From Flavobacterium cupreum (GTDB lineage Bacteria; Bacteroidota; Bacteroidia; Flavobacteriales; Flavobacteriaceae), in NCBI RefSeq assembly GCF_003996965.1, contig NZ_QWDM01000003.1, positions 124,001 to 188,000 of the forward strand: a DNA stretch of 64,000 nt, read 5' to 3'. The position numbers and the translations under genes were made by a program. The notes below the pieces were generated by a model that made no database searches, was not told where the DNA came from, and was given only the letters and a program-made list of their open reading frames with translations. Positions within the stretch are counted from its first letter, which is position 1; each line of letters opens with the position of its first letter. Positions 8,665-17,522 of this stretch are shown here, in pieces.

Positions 8665-11600
8665 ATGAAAAGATATATATATTATTTAATCTTAGTTCCA
8701 ATATTTATTTTTGGAAACCCAGGAATTGGTGATAAAAGAAAAACTAGCTTCTTTGATTTAGAAACCTTAGGAAACTATCCTGATTATAGTATAAATTTAG
8801 AAAGAACAGATTTTGTTTCAACGAGTGGTGGAGCTAGTGGAACGTTATCTGTTGTAAACAATGTTTTATCACTAAATTTTAGTGGTGGTTGGAATCAAAG
8901 TGCAATGAAAACAGGAGTTATAAAGGTATTAACTATTTCTCCCAGTTTACCAGATCTTGAATTAGGTCCAATACTAACAAGTTCTAATGGTTCCGCTAAT
9001 GGATATAATGTAAAAATTGAAAACAACAGCTTAGTAATTTACAGTATCGGAGGTACTCTTCCGCTGACAACTGGTGCTTATTTTAATATAAGGCAAGATT
9101 TAAATGAAGGCAGTGCCCTCTTTATTCCTAGCGATAATCTTAATAATTGGGTCCATAGTGTTGCGTATGACAGTAAAGGAAATGTTATAAGTCAATCCAG
9201 ATCTTACTTCGACGATTTAGGAAAATCAGATGTTAGTTTGTCAAAAGATTACGTTTCGAAGAAAATTTGGGGCACTGAAACTATGTTTGATAATTTTGGC
9301 AGACCAGATAAAACCTCTTTTATCGCACCCTCTCCTCTCGGTACTTTTGAAAAAGTTAATTTTTTTAAGAGCAGTTCGCAAGCACAAGGCGAAGCCTACC
9401 CTGCTATTCTTCCTCTTAACAACATAAGTATAAGCAAGGATTATAAAGCCAGTGAGTCTATTTCAGTTGTCGGAGCAGTAAGTCCGGGTTTAACAGTAAG
9501 CTTAACTGCTCCCCGTATAACCTTAGGTGATACCTTTACCATAAAAGCCACCTCCGGAAGTAGCTTTAAAATAACGGCGGCAATTTTACCAGATGCATCT
9601 GCAAATCCCAGCTTAGCCAATTACTATAGCGATACTAATACCGAAGAACCCTATCAGGCAACAGCCACACATCCGTTTACGCAGAACAATTATGATACGC
9701 TTAATCCTGGAAATGTTATAAATGTAACAGGTGGTAATAGAATAAACGGAGAATGGAGAACCGGTTATGCCTACACAGTACCCGCAGCTCAGGAAATGTA
9801 TTACGTATATGGTTCGGATTATTTTGATGGCCCCGTTACTTCCGGTAAAGAAGAAGTAATTACTAAATTTTATAAATCTGTAAGTATAGATGCTAACGGA
9901 AATGAAAACGTTGCCTTTACCGATGGTGAGGGTAAACTGTTGGCATCAGCCCGTTCGGGAGGGGGTACCTCCTATCCGGTTATCTCTCTTATTGGTACAC
10001 AAGGATTTGTAGATGTGCACATTCCTGCGGGAACATCCGGAATTTCATTGATTGGAGGTCCCTCATTCTACAAAGTTTATGATTTAAAAACCGGATTAAT
10101 TACAGCTTCCTTAGCTAGTGGAAATGCTTATAGAATTGAAGCTGTAACACCTCCTCTTGTAGATCCTAAAATATATATTACAGCTGGTAAGCCAGAATAT
10201 GTTGGTACCGTATTAGGTATTACTTACAATGTAAATTATTACGCATATGCCGTCAATGTATACAACAAAACGGGGCAACTCATAAAATCTATACAGCCAA
10301 ACGGTTATATAGTAAATGCAACAATTGTAGGAACTCCCGCACATATGACCTCGACCAATTTTGCCTCCACCTACAAATTTGCTACTTTAGGACAATTGAC
10401 AGAAGTATCAAGTCCGGATGAAGGAATAAGTCAGTTTGCTTACCGACAAGACGGCCAGATTCGTTATTCGCAAAGTGCACTCCAAAGTGATACAAAAGTT
10501 TCCTATACGGATTATGATACTTTGGGAAGACCACAAGAAAGTGGTGTAATTGCTAACAACTGGTCAACAGCTAAGGCCAATCCTGATGGAGCGTTAATTT
10601 CAGGCGTACGCACGGAACAGACCTTTACCATATATGATGATGCTGAAAACAATCTTACATCAGTGGCAATACCTGCCACTCTCAGTTTAAGCAGCGTATT
10701 GACGACAGCGGGCATCACAACTACTAATTATGTTCAGAACAATCTTTCCGGCAATGTAGCGATTACCTTTACAAAACCGGGATCCACTATTACGGCTATC
10801 ACCTGGTACAGCTATGATGTATATGGCAGAACAGAATGGATTGTAAAATACAATGAAGGAATTGGTGCCAAAACCATTCATTACGAATATAATCATCAGG
10901 GTGGTGTAAAAAAGGTCCTGTATCAAAAAGACAAAGCCGCCGAGTTATTTGTTCACCAATACACTTATGATACAAACGGCGTATTAACAAAAGCAGAAAC
11001 ATCTCTTGATAACACTACTTTTATCACGCATGCCGACTATACGTATTATAAAACGGGAGAACTGAAAAGAGTGAATATTGCGCAGGGAACCCAGGGCTTA
11101 GATTATGTTTATACACTTGGAGGGCAACTTAAAAGTATCAACCACCCTAGTTTAGAAGAAACGAAGGATCCGGGTGGAGACAAAAATGACGTTTTCGGAT
11201 TAACGCTTGATTATTATGGTGGTGATTATTTGCGAACGGGCAGAAATATTACATCCTCTCCTACAATTGGCGCTGATTATAACGGAAATATAAAAGCAGC
11301 CCGCTGGGCCAATAAAGGTGTACTCGCTGATGTCTCAGGTACTTCGGTTAACCAAAAAGGATATTTGTACAATTACAATCGCAACAATTGGTTAACGGAA
11401 GCTACTTTTGGAAATGCAAATTCAGCTACTGCTGTAATAAGCCCTGCTGCCAACCTCGCACTGGGTGAAAGAGGATTATCCTACGATGCCAATGGTAACA
11501 TTAAAACTTTAGTACGTACTAATGAATCAGGAACTGTTGCAGACAATCTAACGTACAATTATAGTAATACCGGAAAAAACCAATTAAATAGTGTCAGCGA

Positions 11601-13005
11601 TGCAGTCACAACTACTGATACAGCTGACATCGAAAACCAAGCCCCAGGTAATTATCAATATGACGCCATAGGGCAAATGATACGCAATAATGCCGAAGAT
11701 ACTGATTATACCTACAATACTCAGGGTCTTGTAACACAAGTAAAAAAAGGAACACAACTTACTGTAACCTTTTCTTATAATGAGAGAGGACAGCGTGTAA
11801 AAAAACAAACCATTGCTTATTTAACGGGCGGGAATACCCGTACAGAGACAAATTACTACATTCCCGACTTATCAGGAAGTACAATGTCCGTTTATTACAG
11901 TTTGTCGGGAACATTGATCAAACCTCCCATTGCACTTTACCAAAAAGAAATACCTATCTTTGGTTTAAGCAGGTTGGGGATCTATACCAAAGCAACCAAT
12001 AAAGAGAGTGATGTAATCAGTTATGAAATTACAGATCATTCAGGTAATGTAAGGGCTGTAGTAAGTAAAGAACTGGAGGCTACTGTTATTAAATCCTATG
12101 CAGATTATTATCCTTTTGGAGAACAATTGCCAGGACGTAATGCTTTCTCAGATTATCGTTACGCTTTTCAAGGGCAGGAACTTGATGGTGAAACGGGAAT
12201 GGAAGCGTTTCAGCTGAGACTCTGGGATGGTAGGATTGGAAGATGGTTATCTCCTGACCCGTATGGGCAGCATTCTAGTCCATATTTAGGAATGGGGAAT
12301 AATCCTATTGGAACTATTGACCCTGATGGAGGGTGGGAATGGGAATGGTGGGCTAAAACAGTTGCTGTTTTTAGTGGCGGAAAAGCGTTTCAAAGTTCCC
12401 AAGGTGATTGGGGAGTTCAAACATCTGGCAAATCATCTGATGGGATGTATATAAAGACAGATTTTGGAGGTAAAAGATATAATGTTAATGCGCAAAATTA
12501 TATAGACGCAAATCCAGATCTGTTTGATACATATGGGCTACAAAAATTTGGGATTAATGTTCAGGAAAATTATGATACTCGCTTTGAAGCCATTGCAAGT
12601 ATGTTTCAAATTGTAAATCCAGAAGCACCAGCGATGAATCTTTTTAAAGCTGCAAAATCAAGTACAATACTTGGAACTGATGCAGCAACTATGGCTAATG
12701 CTGGTCGTATGGTAGAAGAATCTGGAACTCATCAACTCTTATTACATGGAGATTTTGATAATTTTATCATTGATGGGACGAAAACTTCAGCTAAAGAAGT
12801 TGCCAAAATAATGCTAAAATCTGGATTCAAAAAAGGAACTCAAATTAGATGTATTTCATGTAATACTGGAAGATTTGGCGATGGTGCAGCTTATCAACTA
12901 TCTAGATATTTAAAATCACCAGTTTTAGCACCAACAGATATGGTAAGAATATTAGAAGGTGGAGCTTATGAAATACATGCAGGTGGAATTTGGAAACAAT
13001 TTTAA
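8665..13005 (+). CDS. YD-repeat/RHS toxin with caspase-like C-terminal tip
   Basis: A 1446-residue protein with an N-terminal signal peptide (LILVPIFIFG). A DUF6443-like start region (about 160-240) is followed by many YD/RHS repeats such as FAYRQDGQIRYS and LDYVYTLGGQLK. The RHS-repeat core ends with YYPFGEQLPGR, then GRWLSPDPYG and the closing IDPDGG at about residue 1222. The variable tip (about 1224-1446) has LLLHGD with His1361 and ISCNTG with Cys1399, spaced and flanked as in clan CD cysteine peptidases (caspase, gingipain and MARTX-CPD fold). The RHS shell normally encapsulates the tip until delivery. The tip could alternatively be a non-proteolytic domain of the same fold. It lies 54 bases after the SpvB-like gene, and a likely immunity gene follows. 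Confidence 0.85.
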   Translation: MKRYIYYLILVPIFIFGNPGIGDKRKTSFFDLETLGNYPDYSINLERTDFVSTSGGASGTLSVVNNVLSLNFSGGWNQSAMKTGVIKVLTISPSLPDLELGPILTSSNGSANGYNVKIENNSLVIYSIGGTLPLTTGAYFNIRQDLNEGSALFIPSDNLNNWVHSVAYDSKGNVISQSRSYFDDLGKSDVSLSKDYVSKKIWGTETMFDNFGRPDKTSFIAPSPLGTFEKVNFFKSSSQAQGEAYPAILPLNNISISKDYKASESISVVGAVSPGLTVSLTAPRITLGDTFTIKATSGSSFKITAAILPDASANPSLANYYSDTNTEEPYQATATHPFTQNNYDTLNPGNVINVTGGNRINGEWRTGYAYTVPAAQEMYYVYGSDYFDGPVTSGKEEVITKFYKSVSIDANGNENVAFTDGEGKLLASARSGGGTSYPVISLIGTQGFVDVHIPAGTSGISLIGGPSFYKVYDLKTGLITASLASGNAYRIEAVTPPLVDPKIYITAGKPEYVGTVLGITYNVNYYAYAVNVYNKTGQLIKSIQPNGYIVNATIVGTPAHMTSTNFASTYKFATLGQLTEVSSPDEGISQFAYRQDGQIRYSQSALQSDTKVSYTDYDTLGRPQESGVIANNWSTAKANPDGALISGVRTEQTFTIYDDAENNLTSVAIPATLSLSSVLTTAGITTTNYVQNNLSGNVAITFTKPGSTITAITWYSYDVYGRTEWIVKYNEGIGAKTIHYEYNHQGGVKKVLYQKDKAAELFVHQYTYDTNGVLTKAETSLDNTTFITHADYTYYKTGELKRVNIAQGTQGLDYVYTLGGQLKSINHPSLEETKDPGGDKNDVFGLTLDYYGGDYLRTGRNITSSPTIGADYNGNIKAARWANKGVLADVSGTSVNQKGYLYNYNRNNWLTEATFGNANSATAVISPAANLALGERGLSYDANGNIKTLVRTNESGTVADNLTYNYSNTGKNQLNSVSDAVTTTDTADIENQAPGNYQYDAIGQMIRNNAEDTDYTYNTQGLVTQVKKGTQLTVTFSYNERGQRVKKQTIAYLTGGNTRTETNYYIPDLSGSTMSVYYSLSGTLIKPPIALYQKEIPIFGLSRLGIYTKATNKESDVISYEITDHSGNVRAVVSKELEATVIKSYADYYPFGEQLPGRNAFSDYRYAFQGQELDGETGMEAFQLRLWDGRIGRWLSPDPYGQHSSPYLGMGNNPIGTIDPDGGWEWEWWAKTVAVFSGGKAFQSSQGDWGVQTSGKSSDGMYIKTDFGGKRYNVNAQNYIDANPDLFDTYGLQKFGINVQENYDTRFEAIASMFQIVNPEAPAMNLFKAAKSSTILGTDAATMANAGRMVEESGTHQLLLHGDFDNFIIDGTKTSAKEVAKIMLKSGFKKGTQIRCISCNTGRFGDGAAYQLSRYLKSPVLAPTDMVRILEGGAYEIHAGGIWKQF

Positions 13006-13038
13006 AATATTATAATAAATAAGAAATTTAAAACATTT

Positions 13039-13428
13039 ATGAAATTAGTTGGATTTATAAGAGAGCATAATGATATAGTTGAATCAGTAGCATACGAAAG
13101 TATTTTTTTTAATGTTAAAAATAATGAAGAAACCATTATTAATACCACCAATTATCTTAATAATGGAATACTTGTACTTGCATGGATGGGATATTTTAAA
13201 GATTTAGATAATGGTGATTTAATTGCTCCGAACAGTTATTACACAGACGGAAGTTATATTTGGCCTGCATATTTTTCTTATTATCTAAAAAAATATCCAA
13301 ATTATAAAATTGATGCCGAATTTTTAGAACATCTTACACATATCAGCTTTAACTATCATAAAATAAAAATATCAGATAAATTCAGAAGTGAACTTGAAAG
13401 ACAATTATCTGAAAAAATGAGATATTAA
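13039..13428 (+). CDS. Probable cognate immunity protein of the RHS toxin
   Basis: A 129-residue protein without signal peptide, beginning 33 bases after the RHS gene stop. It is rich in aromatic residues (WPAYFSYYLKKYPNYKI) and ends in a basic helix (KFRSELERQLSEKM). I do not recognise the family. Immunity genes in polymorphic-toxin loci normally follow the toxin tip directly and are small and cytoplasmic, which fits exactly. Very AT-rich base composition is shared with the toxin tip, unlike the more balanced RHS core, as is usual for exchanged tip-immunity modules. Confidence 0.65.
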   Translation: MKLVGFIREHNDIVESVAYESIFFNVKNNEETIINTTNYLNNGILVLAWMGYFKDLDNGDLIAPNSYYTDGSYIWPAYFSYYLKKYPNYKIDAEFLEHLTHISFNYHKIKISDKFRSELERQLSEKMRY

Positions 13429-13496
13429 TTTATAATATATTAGTTATCAATATCGAAGAAATTTTTTCTGTGTACGCAAAAATGACACATGAACAA

Positions 13497-13605
13497 AATA
13501 AAAGCAATTTGTAATGGGTTGCTTTTTTTAATTATATGCTTGATTCATCGTTGCGGGCTCAAAGTCAGAGACGTTTGCAGCTTTCCATGAGAACACTTCG
13601 GGAAG
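13497..13605 (-). repeat. Inverted copy of the repeat core (terminator plus hairpin)
   Basis: Read on the - strand it matches the first ~120 bp of the long repeats: the GAAG-rich entry, a hairpin with CAAA/TTTG arms and a GCAAC...GTTGC terminator-like stem (13497-13529). It is diverged but clearly collinear. Because the terminator stem is nearly symmetric it can also end the immunity transcript on the + strand. It lies exactly in front of the start-less tip fragment at 13591. Confidence 0.7.
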
Positions 13606-13899
13606 CAGAGAAAAGTTAGTGATATTACAGCTGATGTTTTAATTGGTCCATTTAGATATGTTTCAGTAACAGCTGCTGATATTATTGGTGGAACTGCTGA
13701 ATATTCACAATCTTTCAACGAAAAAAATGAAGTTTCTTGGGATAATGTCTCATATGGAATAACAGGAGGAGCAGGAATTAGAGTTCAAGCTGGTGTAAAA
13801 TATACTATGGTATTGATTCATCCGTCAGGTATATATGGAATTAAGAGAGATGGTGGTTGGGCGTCTGGATATCATTTGGGAAATTTTAGTAGTAATTAA
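13591..13899 (+). pseudogene. Orphan toxin-tip fragment without a start codon
   Basis: From the stop at 13588-13590 to the TAA at 13897-13899 the frame is open for about 102 codons but has no ATG before 13807. From about 13615 the translation is protein-like (DITADVLIGPFRYVSVTAAD, then GITGGAGIRVQAGVKY and SGYHLGNFSSN). It is followed 12 bases later by a small immunity-like gene. This is the arrangement of a displaced (orphan) RHS C-terminal tip plus immunity gene kept as a donor for tip replacement. Here the fragment is joined to the inverted repeat instead of to RHS core DNA. Domain family unknown. Confidence 0.6.
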
Positions 13900-13911
13900 A
13901 AAAAATGAAAA

Positions 13912-14274
13912 ATGAAAAAAATGAAAATAGGGATAGTGATTGTTATTATGATTTTCTTTTGGTTTTCTTTTGATTATGTATGGTATCGCAATTTTAAACA
14001 TTTCTACGAATTATCTATAAATGATAGAATATTAGATATTAAACAGGGAAAAGGTGGAATAAAAATTGTAATTAAAAGAATAAAAGATGATAATTTTTAT
14101 ATTTATTGTGACAATGAAGAATATTTAAAAATTGGAGATTCAATTTCCAAAAAAAGTAAATCTGATGAAATTAAAATATATAGAAAATCAGTAGATACGT
14201 TAAAGTGGAGTTATTATAGGAGGATATATATTAGTAAAAACTTAGACTTTTATTCTTTAATTATCAAAATATAG
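13912..14274 (+). CDS. Membrane-anchored small protein, likely orphan immunity protein
   Basis: A 120-residue protein, with one N-terminal transmembrane segment (about residues 6-24, IGIVIVIMIFFWFSFDYVW) and a basic, beta-rich remainder (GGIKIVIKRIKDDNFYIY). The in-frame Met four codons later is an alternative start. It sits directly behind the orphan tip fragment, so it is probably that tip's immunity protein. A membrane anchor would suit a toxin acting at or in the membrane or periplasm. No family recognised. Confidence 0.6.
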   Translation: MKKMKIGIVIVIMIFFWFSFDYVWYRNFKHFYELSINDRILDIKQGKGGIKIVIKRIKDDNFYIYCDNEEYLKIGDSISKKSKSDEIKIYRKSVDTLKWSYYRRIYISKNLDFYSLIIKI

Positions 14275-14289
14275 TTATTGGTTTACTTC

Positions 14290-14407
14290 AGCTCTTCTAA
14301 GTCTTCTCATAAAAAACTGTGCAAACGTCTCTGACTTTGCGCCCACAACGATGAACCAAGCAACATAATCAAACAGAAAGGCAACTCATAACCGGGTTGC
14401 CTTTTTT
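14290..14407 (+). repeat. Third direct copy of the repeat core with terminator
   Basis: It matches the first ~120 bp of the long repeats, in the same order: CTTCT...CTTCTC entry, hairpin with GTGCAAA/TTTGCGC arms (one G-T pair replacing G-C), and a terminator with arms 14377-14385 and 14396-14404 plus T-run. It ends the orphan immunity transcript. The change that keeps the hairpin pairable suggests selection on structure. Confidence 0.75.
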
Positions 14408-14652
14408 AATGTTGAGACGAATCACATCAGACATTCGCCAACAATCTGTACGCAGTACATTTGATTCCTCGTTCTTCGGAATGACAAACTAAGTCTGAAA
14501 TATAATCCTTCTCCATTCCCTACAAAAAAGTTTCCTGAATAAGAATTTAAAATATTAAATTTAACATCCTAAATCAGAACGTACAAAAAGCATACGTACT
14601 CTTTTTTAGGATTACTTTTAATATCAAATCAAAAATAAAACAGCATCAGGAT
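14408..14652. other. Intergenic region before the thiolase gene
   Basis: No gene seen. It contains a short piece of a flavobacterial-type intergenic sequence (TTCGGAATGACAAA near 14476) and AT-rich DNA. A TACTTTTA box at about 14613 is one base off the TAnnTTTG -7 consensus and could serve the thiolase gene. Confidence 0.4.
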
Positions 14653-15933
14653 ATGGGAAATCAGGACACCATTAGAAAAGTAGCAATTGTGGGGTATAAC
14701 AGGATTCCGTTTGCGAGAGCGAATACGTTCTATTCAGACGTCAGTAATTTGCAGATGATGACCGCAACACTCGATGGTCTTATTAAAAAATACAAACTGC
14801 AGGGTCAATTACTCGGAGAAGTGGTCGGTGGTGCCGTCATCAAACATACTACCAACAATAACCTGATTCGTGAATGTGTCATGAGAACGGCTCTTGATCC
14901 CGCCACTCCGGCCTGCGACTTACAACAGGCTTGTGACACCGGAATTGAAAGTGCTATTTATATTGCCAATAAAATTGCTTTGGGTCAGATTGAATCCGGG
15001 ATTGCGTGTGGTGTTGATTCCATCAGCGATATGCCCATTGCGGTGAGTGAAAAGCTGCGAAAAATACTGCTCGACGCCAGAAAAGCAAAATCATTGGGAG
15101 AAAAAATAAAAACCTTTTTGAAAATCCGACCAAAAGACCTGACACCCTTAGTGCCCAGAAATGAAGAATCGCAAACCGGTCTTTCGATGGGAGGACATAC
15201 CGAAATTACGGCCAAATATTATCAAATCGCCCGAGAAGATCAGGATCAGCTGGCGTTGCAAAGTCATCTGAATATGGCAAAAGCGTATGACGAAGGTTTT
15301 TTCAGCGATATGATTACGCCTTTTAACGGACTGGATAGGGACAATAATTTACGGAAAGACAGTACTTTGGAAAAGCTGGCCAAACTGTCTCCCGCATTCG
15401 ATAAAACCAACGGAACGCTTACGGCCGGAAACTCTACGCCGCTTACCGATGGTGCATCCAGCATTCTTCTGGCAAGCGAAGAATGGGCCAAAGAACACAA
15501 TTTACCGATTCTGGCGTACATTACCCACGCGGAAGTTGGCGCTATCGAGTATGTAAAAAACCAACAGAATTTATTACTCGCGCCTTTGTTTGCGGCCTCA
15601 AGAATGCTTGAAAAAGCAAACCTGACGCTGCAGAATTTTGATTATTATGAAATTCACGAAGCTTTTGCTGCCCAGGTTCTGGCAACGCTTAAAATTTGGG
15701 AAAGCCCTGAACTTAGTGCAGCCATTGGACTTAAAAAACCGCTCGGTGCCATAGACAGAAATAAACTTAATGTAAAAGGAAGCAGTCTTGCGGCAGCCCA
15801 TCCTTTTGCTGCGACGGGAGGAAGAATCATTGGCGTAATGGCAAAATTGCTTCACGAAAAAGGTTCAGGAAAAGGTTTTATCTCTATTTGTGCAGCAGGC
15901 GGACAGGGAATTACTATGATTATTGAAAAATAA
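14653..15933 (+). CDS. Thiolase (acetyl-CoA C-acyltransferase, FadI/FadA type)
   Basis: A 426-residue thiolase catalysing CoA-dependent cleavage of 3-ketoacyl-CoA (or the reverse condensation). The nucleophile is Cys94 in LQQACDTGIES. The downstream triad is His335 in HEAFA (the HEAF form of trifunctional-type beta subunits, where most thiolases have NEAF), His383 in AAAHPFAATGGR and Cys413 in CAAGGQG. Full length is slightly longer than the ~390 residues of FadA, consistent with the FadI group. It is monocistronic here, with no FadJ-type partner beside it. The start is supported by a purine-rich CAGGAT just upstream. Confidence 0.9.
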   Translation: MGNQDTIRKVAIVGYNRIPFARANTFYSDVSNLQMMTATLDGLIKKYKLQGQLLGEVVGGAVIKHTTNNNLIRECVMRTALDPATPACDLQQACDTGIESAIYIANKIALGQIESGIACGVDSISDMPIAVSEKLRKILLDARKAKSLGEKIKTFLKIRPKDLTPLVPRNEESQTGLSMGGHTEITAKYYQIAREDQDQLALQSHLNMAKAYDEGFFSDMITPFNGLDRDNNLRKDSTLEKLAKLSPAFDKTNGTLTAGNSTPLTDGASSILLASEEWAKEHNLPILAYITHAEVGAIEYVKNQQNLLLAPLFAASRMLEKANLTLQNFDYYEIHEAFAAQVLATLKIWESPELSAAIGLKKPLGAIDRNKLNVKGSSLAAAHPFAATGGRIIGVMAKLLHEKGSGKGFISICAAGGQGITMIIEK

Positions 15934-15970
15934 TATATTTTTAAAATCTGTTTTTTGGTCTGTTTTTTAA

Positions 15971-16040
15971 TCACGCAAAGACGCAAAGTCGCAAAGTAAA
16001 ATTTAATAAAAAAACTTTGCGCCTTTGCGCCTTTGCGTGA
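15971..16040. repeat. Inverted repeat of GCAAAG units
   Basis: TCACGCAAAG at 15971 pairs with CTTTGCGTGA ending at 16040; between them the GCAAAG/CTTTGCG units are iterated. A third, unpaired run of the same units lies at about 16224-16250. This family of intergenic palindromes is common in Flavobacterium genomes. Here it also separates the convergent thiolase and DUF1634 genes, so it may act as a bidirectional terminator. Confidence 0.75.
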
Positions 16041-16105
16041 AATTAAACCTTCCATAGATGAAGGTATAAATTTGAATAAAATGTCTTTATTCTTATGGAA
16101 ATCAT

Positions 16106-16170
16106 TGTCATCCTGAGCGAAGTCGAAGGCTTTTCATAGCAAAAGGGCTTCGACTCCGCTCAGCCTGACA
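16106..16170. repeat. Inverted repeat with TCGAAG/CTTCGA arms
   Basis: Arms of about 23 bases (16106-16128 and 16148-16170) are nearly perfect reverse complements around a short loop. This is a second dispersed palindrome type in the same intergenic gap (15934-16291), which holds no gene. Confidence 0.75.
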
Positions 16171-16291
16171 CCTATTTTGAATGACACCCAACGAGTTAAT
16201 TTCAGAAAGTTATTTTATTAAATTTTACTTTGCGACTTTGCGTCTTTGCTTGAAATAAACTTTTCATAATAACTCAAAGTGTAAATTATTT

Positions 16292-16699
16292 TCAATGAGA
16301 AAATCCAAAGGAAATACTCATAATAATGATACAGATTACAATTGCAGTAATCACCACATACAGATAATCTTTTTCCAGAAGAAACGAAAATAGCGAAAGT
16401 AAGACCCTAAAAACCGGGGTCAGAAAAAGCAACACAATACCCAAAAATATAATAGATTCTCCCCTGCCCTGAATTACACCCTGATAAACAGCCCCAATTA
16501 CTTCAAAAATATTTCGGTCATTTTCTTTAAAAACCGAGTAATTTTCGATATCACTGCCATGGTGCAGCAAATAAACAATACCTCCGATAAAGGCCACTGA
16601 TAAAGAAATCCAGACGCCGTAGCGCAATAAATTACCCACAATTTTCTGAAAATCTTTTTCTCCGAATTTTTCCTGTGTCATAACTTTAGATTTTTCCAT
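16292..16699 (-). CDS. DUF1634 membrane protein
   Basis: 135 residues with three hydrophobic segments (about 31-48, 84-104 and 113-131) and the RYGVWISLSVAFIGGIVYLL start typical of DUF1634. DUF1634 genes regularly sit with TauE/SafE transporters. Here the start overlaps the end of the transporter gene by 14 bases, so the two are translationally linked. It is probably a small accessory subunit of the exporter in the inner membrane. Substrate unknown. Confidence 0.85.
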   Translation of the reverse strand: MEKSKVMTQEKFGEKDFQKIVGNLLRYGVWISLSVAFIGGIVYLLHHGSDIENYSVFKENDRNIFEVIGAVYQGVIQGRGESIIFLGIVLLFLTPVFRVLLSLFSFLLEKDYLYVVITAIVICIIIMSISFGFSH

Positions 16700-17522
16700 T
16701 AAGTCCGCTGTAAATCATGTTTAACGCCAGTACAAAAATCAGGCACGCAAAAAAGATACGCAGCTTTTTAGGGTTGGTACGAACTAATATTTTGGCTCCT
16801 GCCATGGCTCCAAATAACACACCTATCACCACCGGCATGCAGATTCCGGGCTCGATGTATCCTTTTTGAATGTAGATCACCGAACTTGCCATTGCCGTTA
16901 CGCCCATCATGAAATTACTGGTCGTTGTAGAAACCTTAAACGGAATTCGCATGATATTGTCCATGGCAATTACCTTAAAAGCTCCTGAACCAATTCCCAA
17001 TAATCCGGACATCATTCCGGCAATTCCCATCATGCTGAACCCTCCTATTACATTTTTGGTTCCATAACGAATTACCTGACCGTCATGCGATGGATAAGAT
17101 CCCTCTAACTTTAGTTTTTTGGCCAGCGGACTGGATTCCAAAACAATATGTTCTTCTTTTTTTCGTAACGAATTGATGGCCGAGAAAATCAGGGTCAGTC
17201 CGAACAAAACGGCGATGAATGACGTTGGGGCTATAACAGAAAGCAATGCTCCTCCCACAGCTCCTAAAGTAGTGGCTATTTCGAGAAAAATTCCCAGACG
17301 CATATTGGTAATCCCTTCTTTTACATAGGCTGCGGCTGAACCGGAAGAGGTTGCAATCACAGAGACCAAAGCCGCTCCGATAGCATAATGAATATCGACT
17401 CCGAGAACAATCGTCAAAAGCGGGATAATAATGATTCCGCCGCCCAATCCTGATAAGGAACCTATAAAACCAGCTAAAAATGCGCCCAGAATCATGATCA
17501 GGGTAAATGTGAGTACTGTCAT
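16686..17522 (-). CDS. TauE/SafE-family permease
   Basis: 278 residues with about eight transmembrane segments. Two family signatures are visible: the N-terminal GSLSGLGGGIIIIPLL and the internal-repeat GLLGIGSGAFKVIAMD. The family exports or imports sulfur-containing or organic anions such as sulfite, sulfoacetate and taurine products. The substrate cannot be told from sequence; an anion exporter role is family knowledge. It forms an operon with the overlapping DUF1634 gene. Confidence 0.9.
   Translation of the reverse strand: MTVLTFTLIMILGAFLAGFIGSLSGLGGGIIIIPLLTIVLGVDIHYAIGAALVSVIATSSGSAAAYVKEGITNMRLGIFLEIATTLGAVGGALLSVIAPTSFIAVLFGLTLIFSAINSLRKKEEHIVLESSPLAKKLKLEGSYPSHDGQVIRYGTKNVIGGFSMMGIAGMMSGLLGIGSGAFKVIAMDNIMRIPFKVSTTTSNFMMGVTAMASSVIYIQKGYIEPGICMPVVIGVLFGAMAGAKILVRTNPKKLRIFFACLIFVLALNMIYSGLNGKI

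Noticed and set aside
10512..11002. Minus-strand frames of 65-80 codons inside the RHS gene
   Set aside because: They lie in antisense to clear YD-repeat coding and read as low-complexity or Cys-rich nonsense; they are shadows of the + strand gene.
15852..16055. Minus-strand frame of 67 codons overlapping the thiolase end
   Set aside because: It is translated from the GCAAAG palindrome (QSFFIKFYFATLRLCV), not from a gene.
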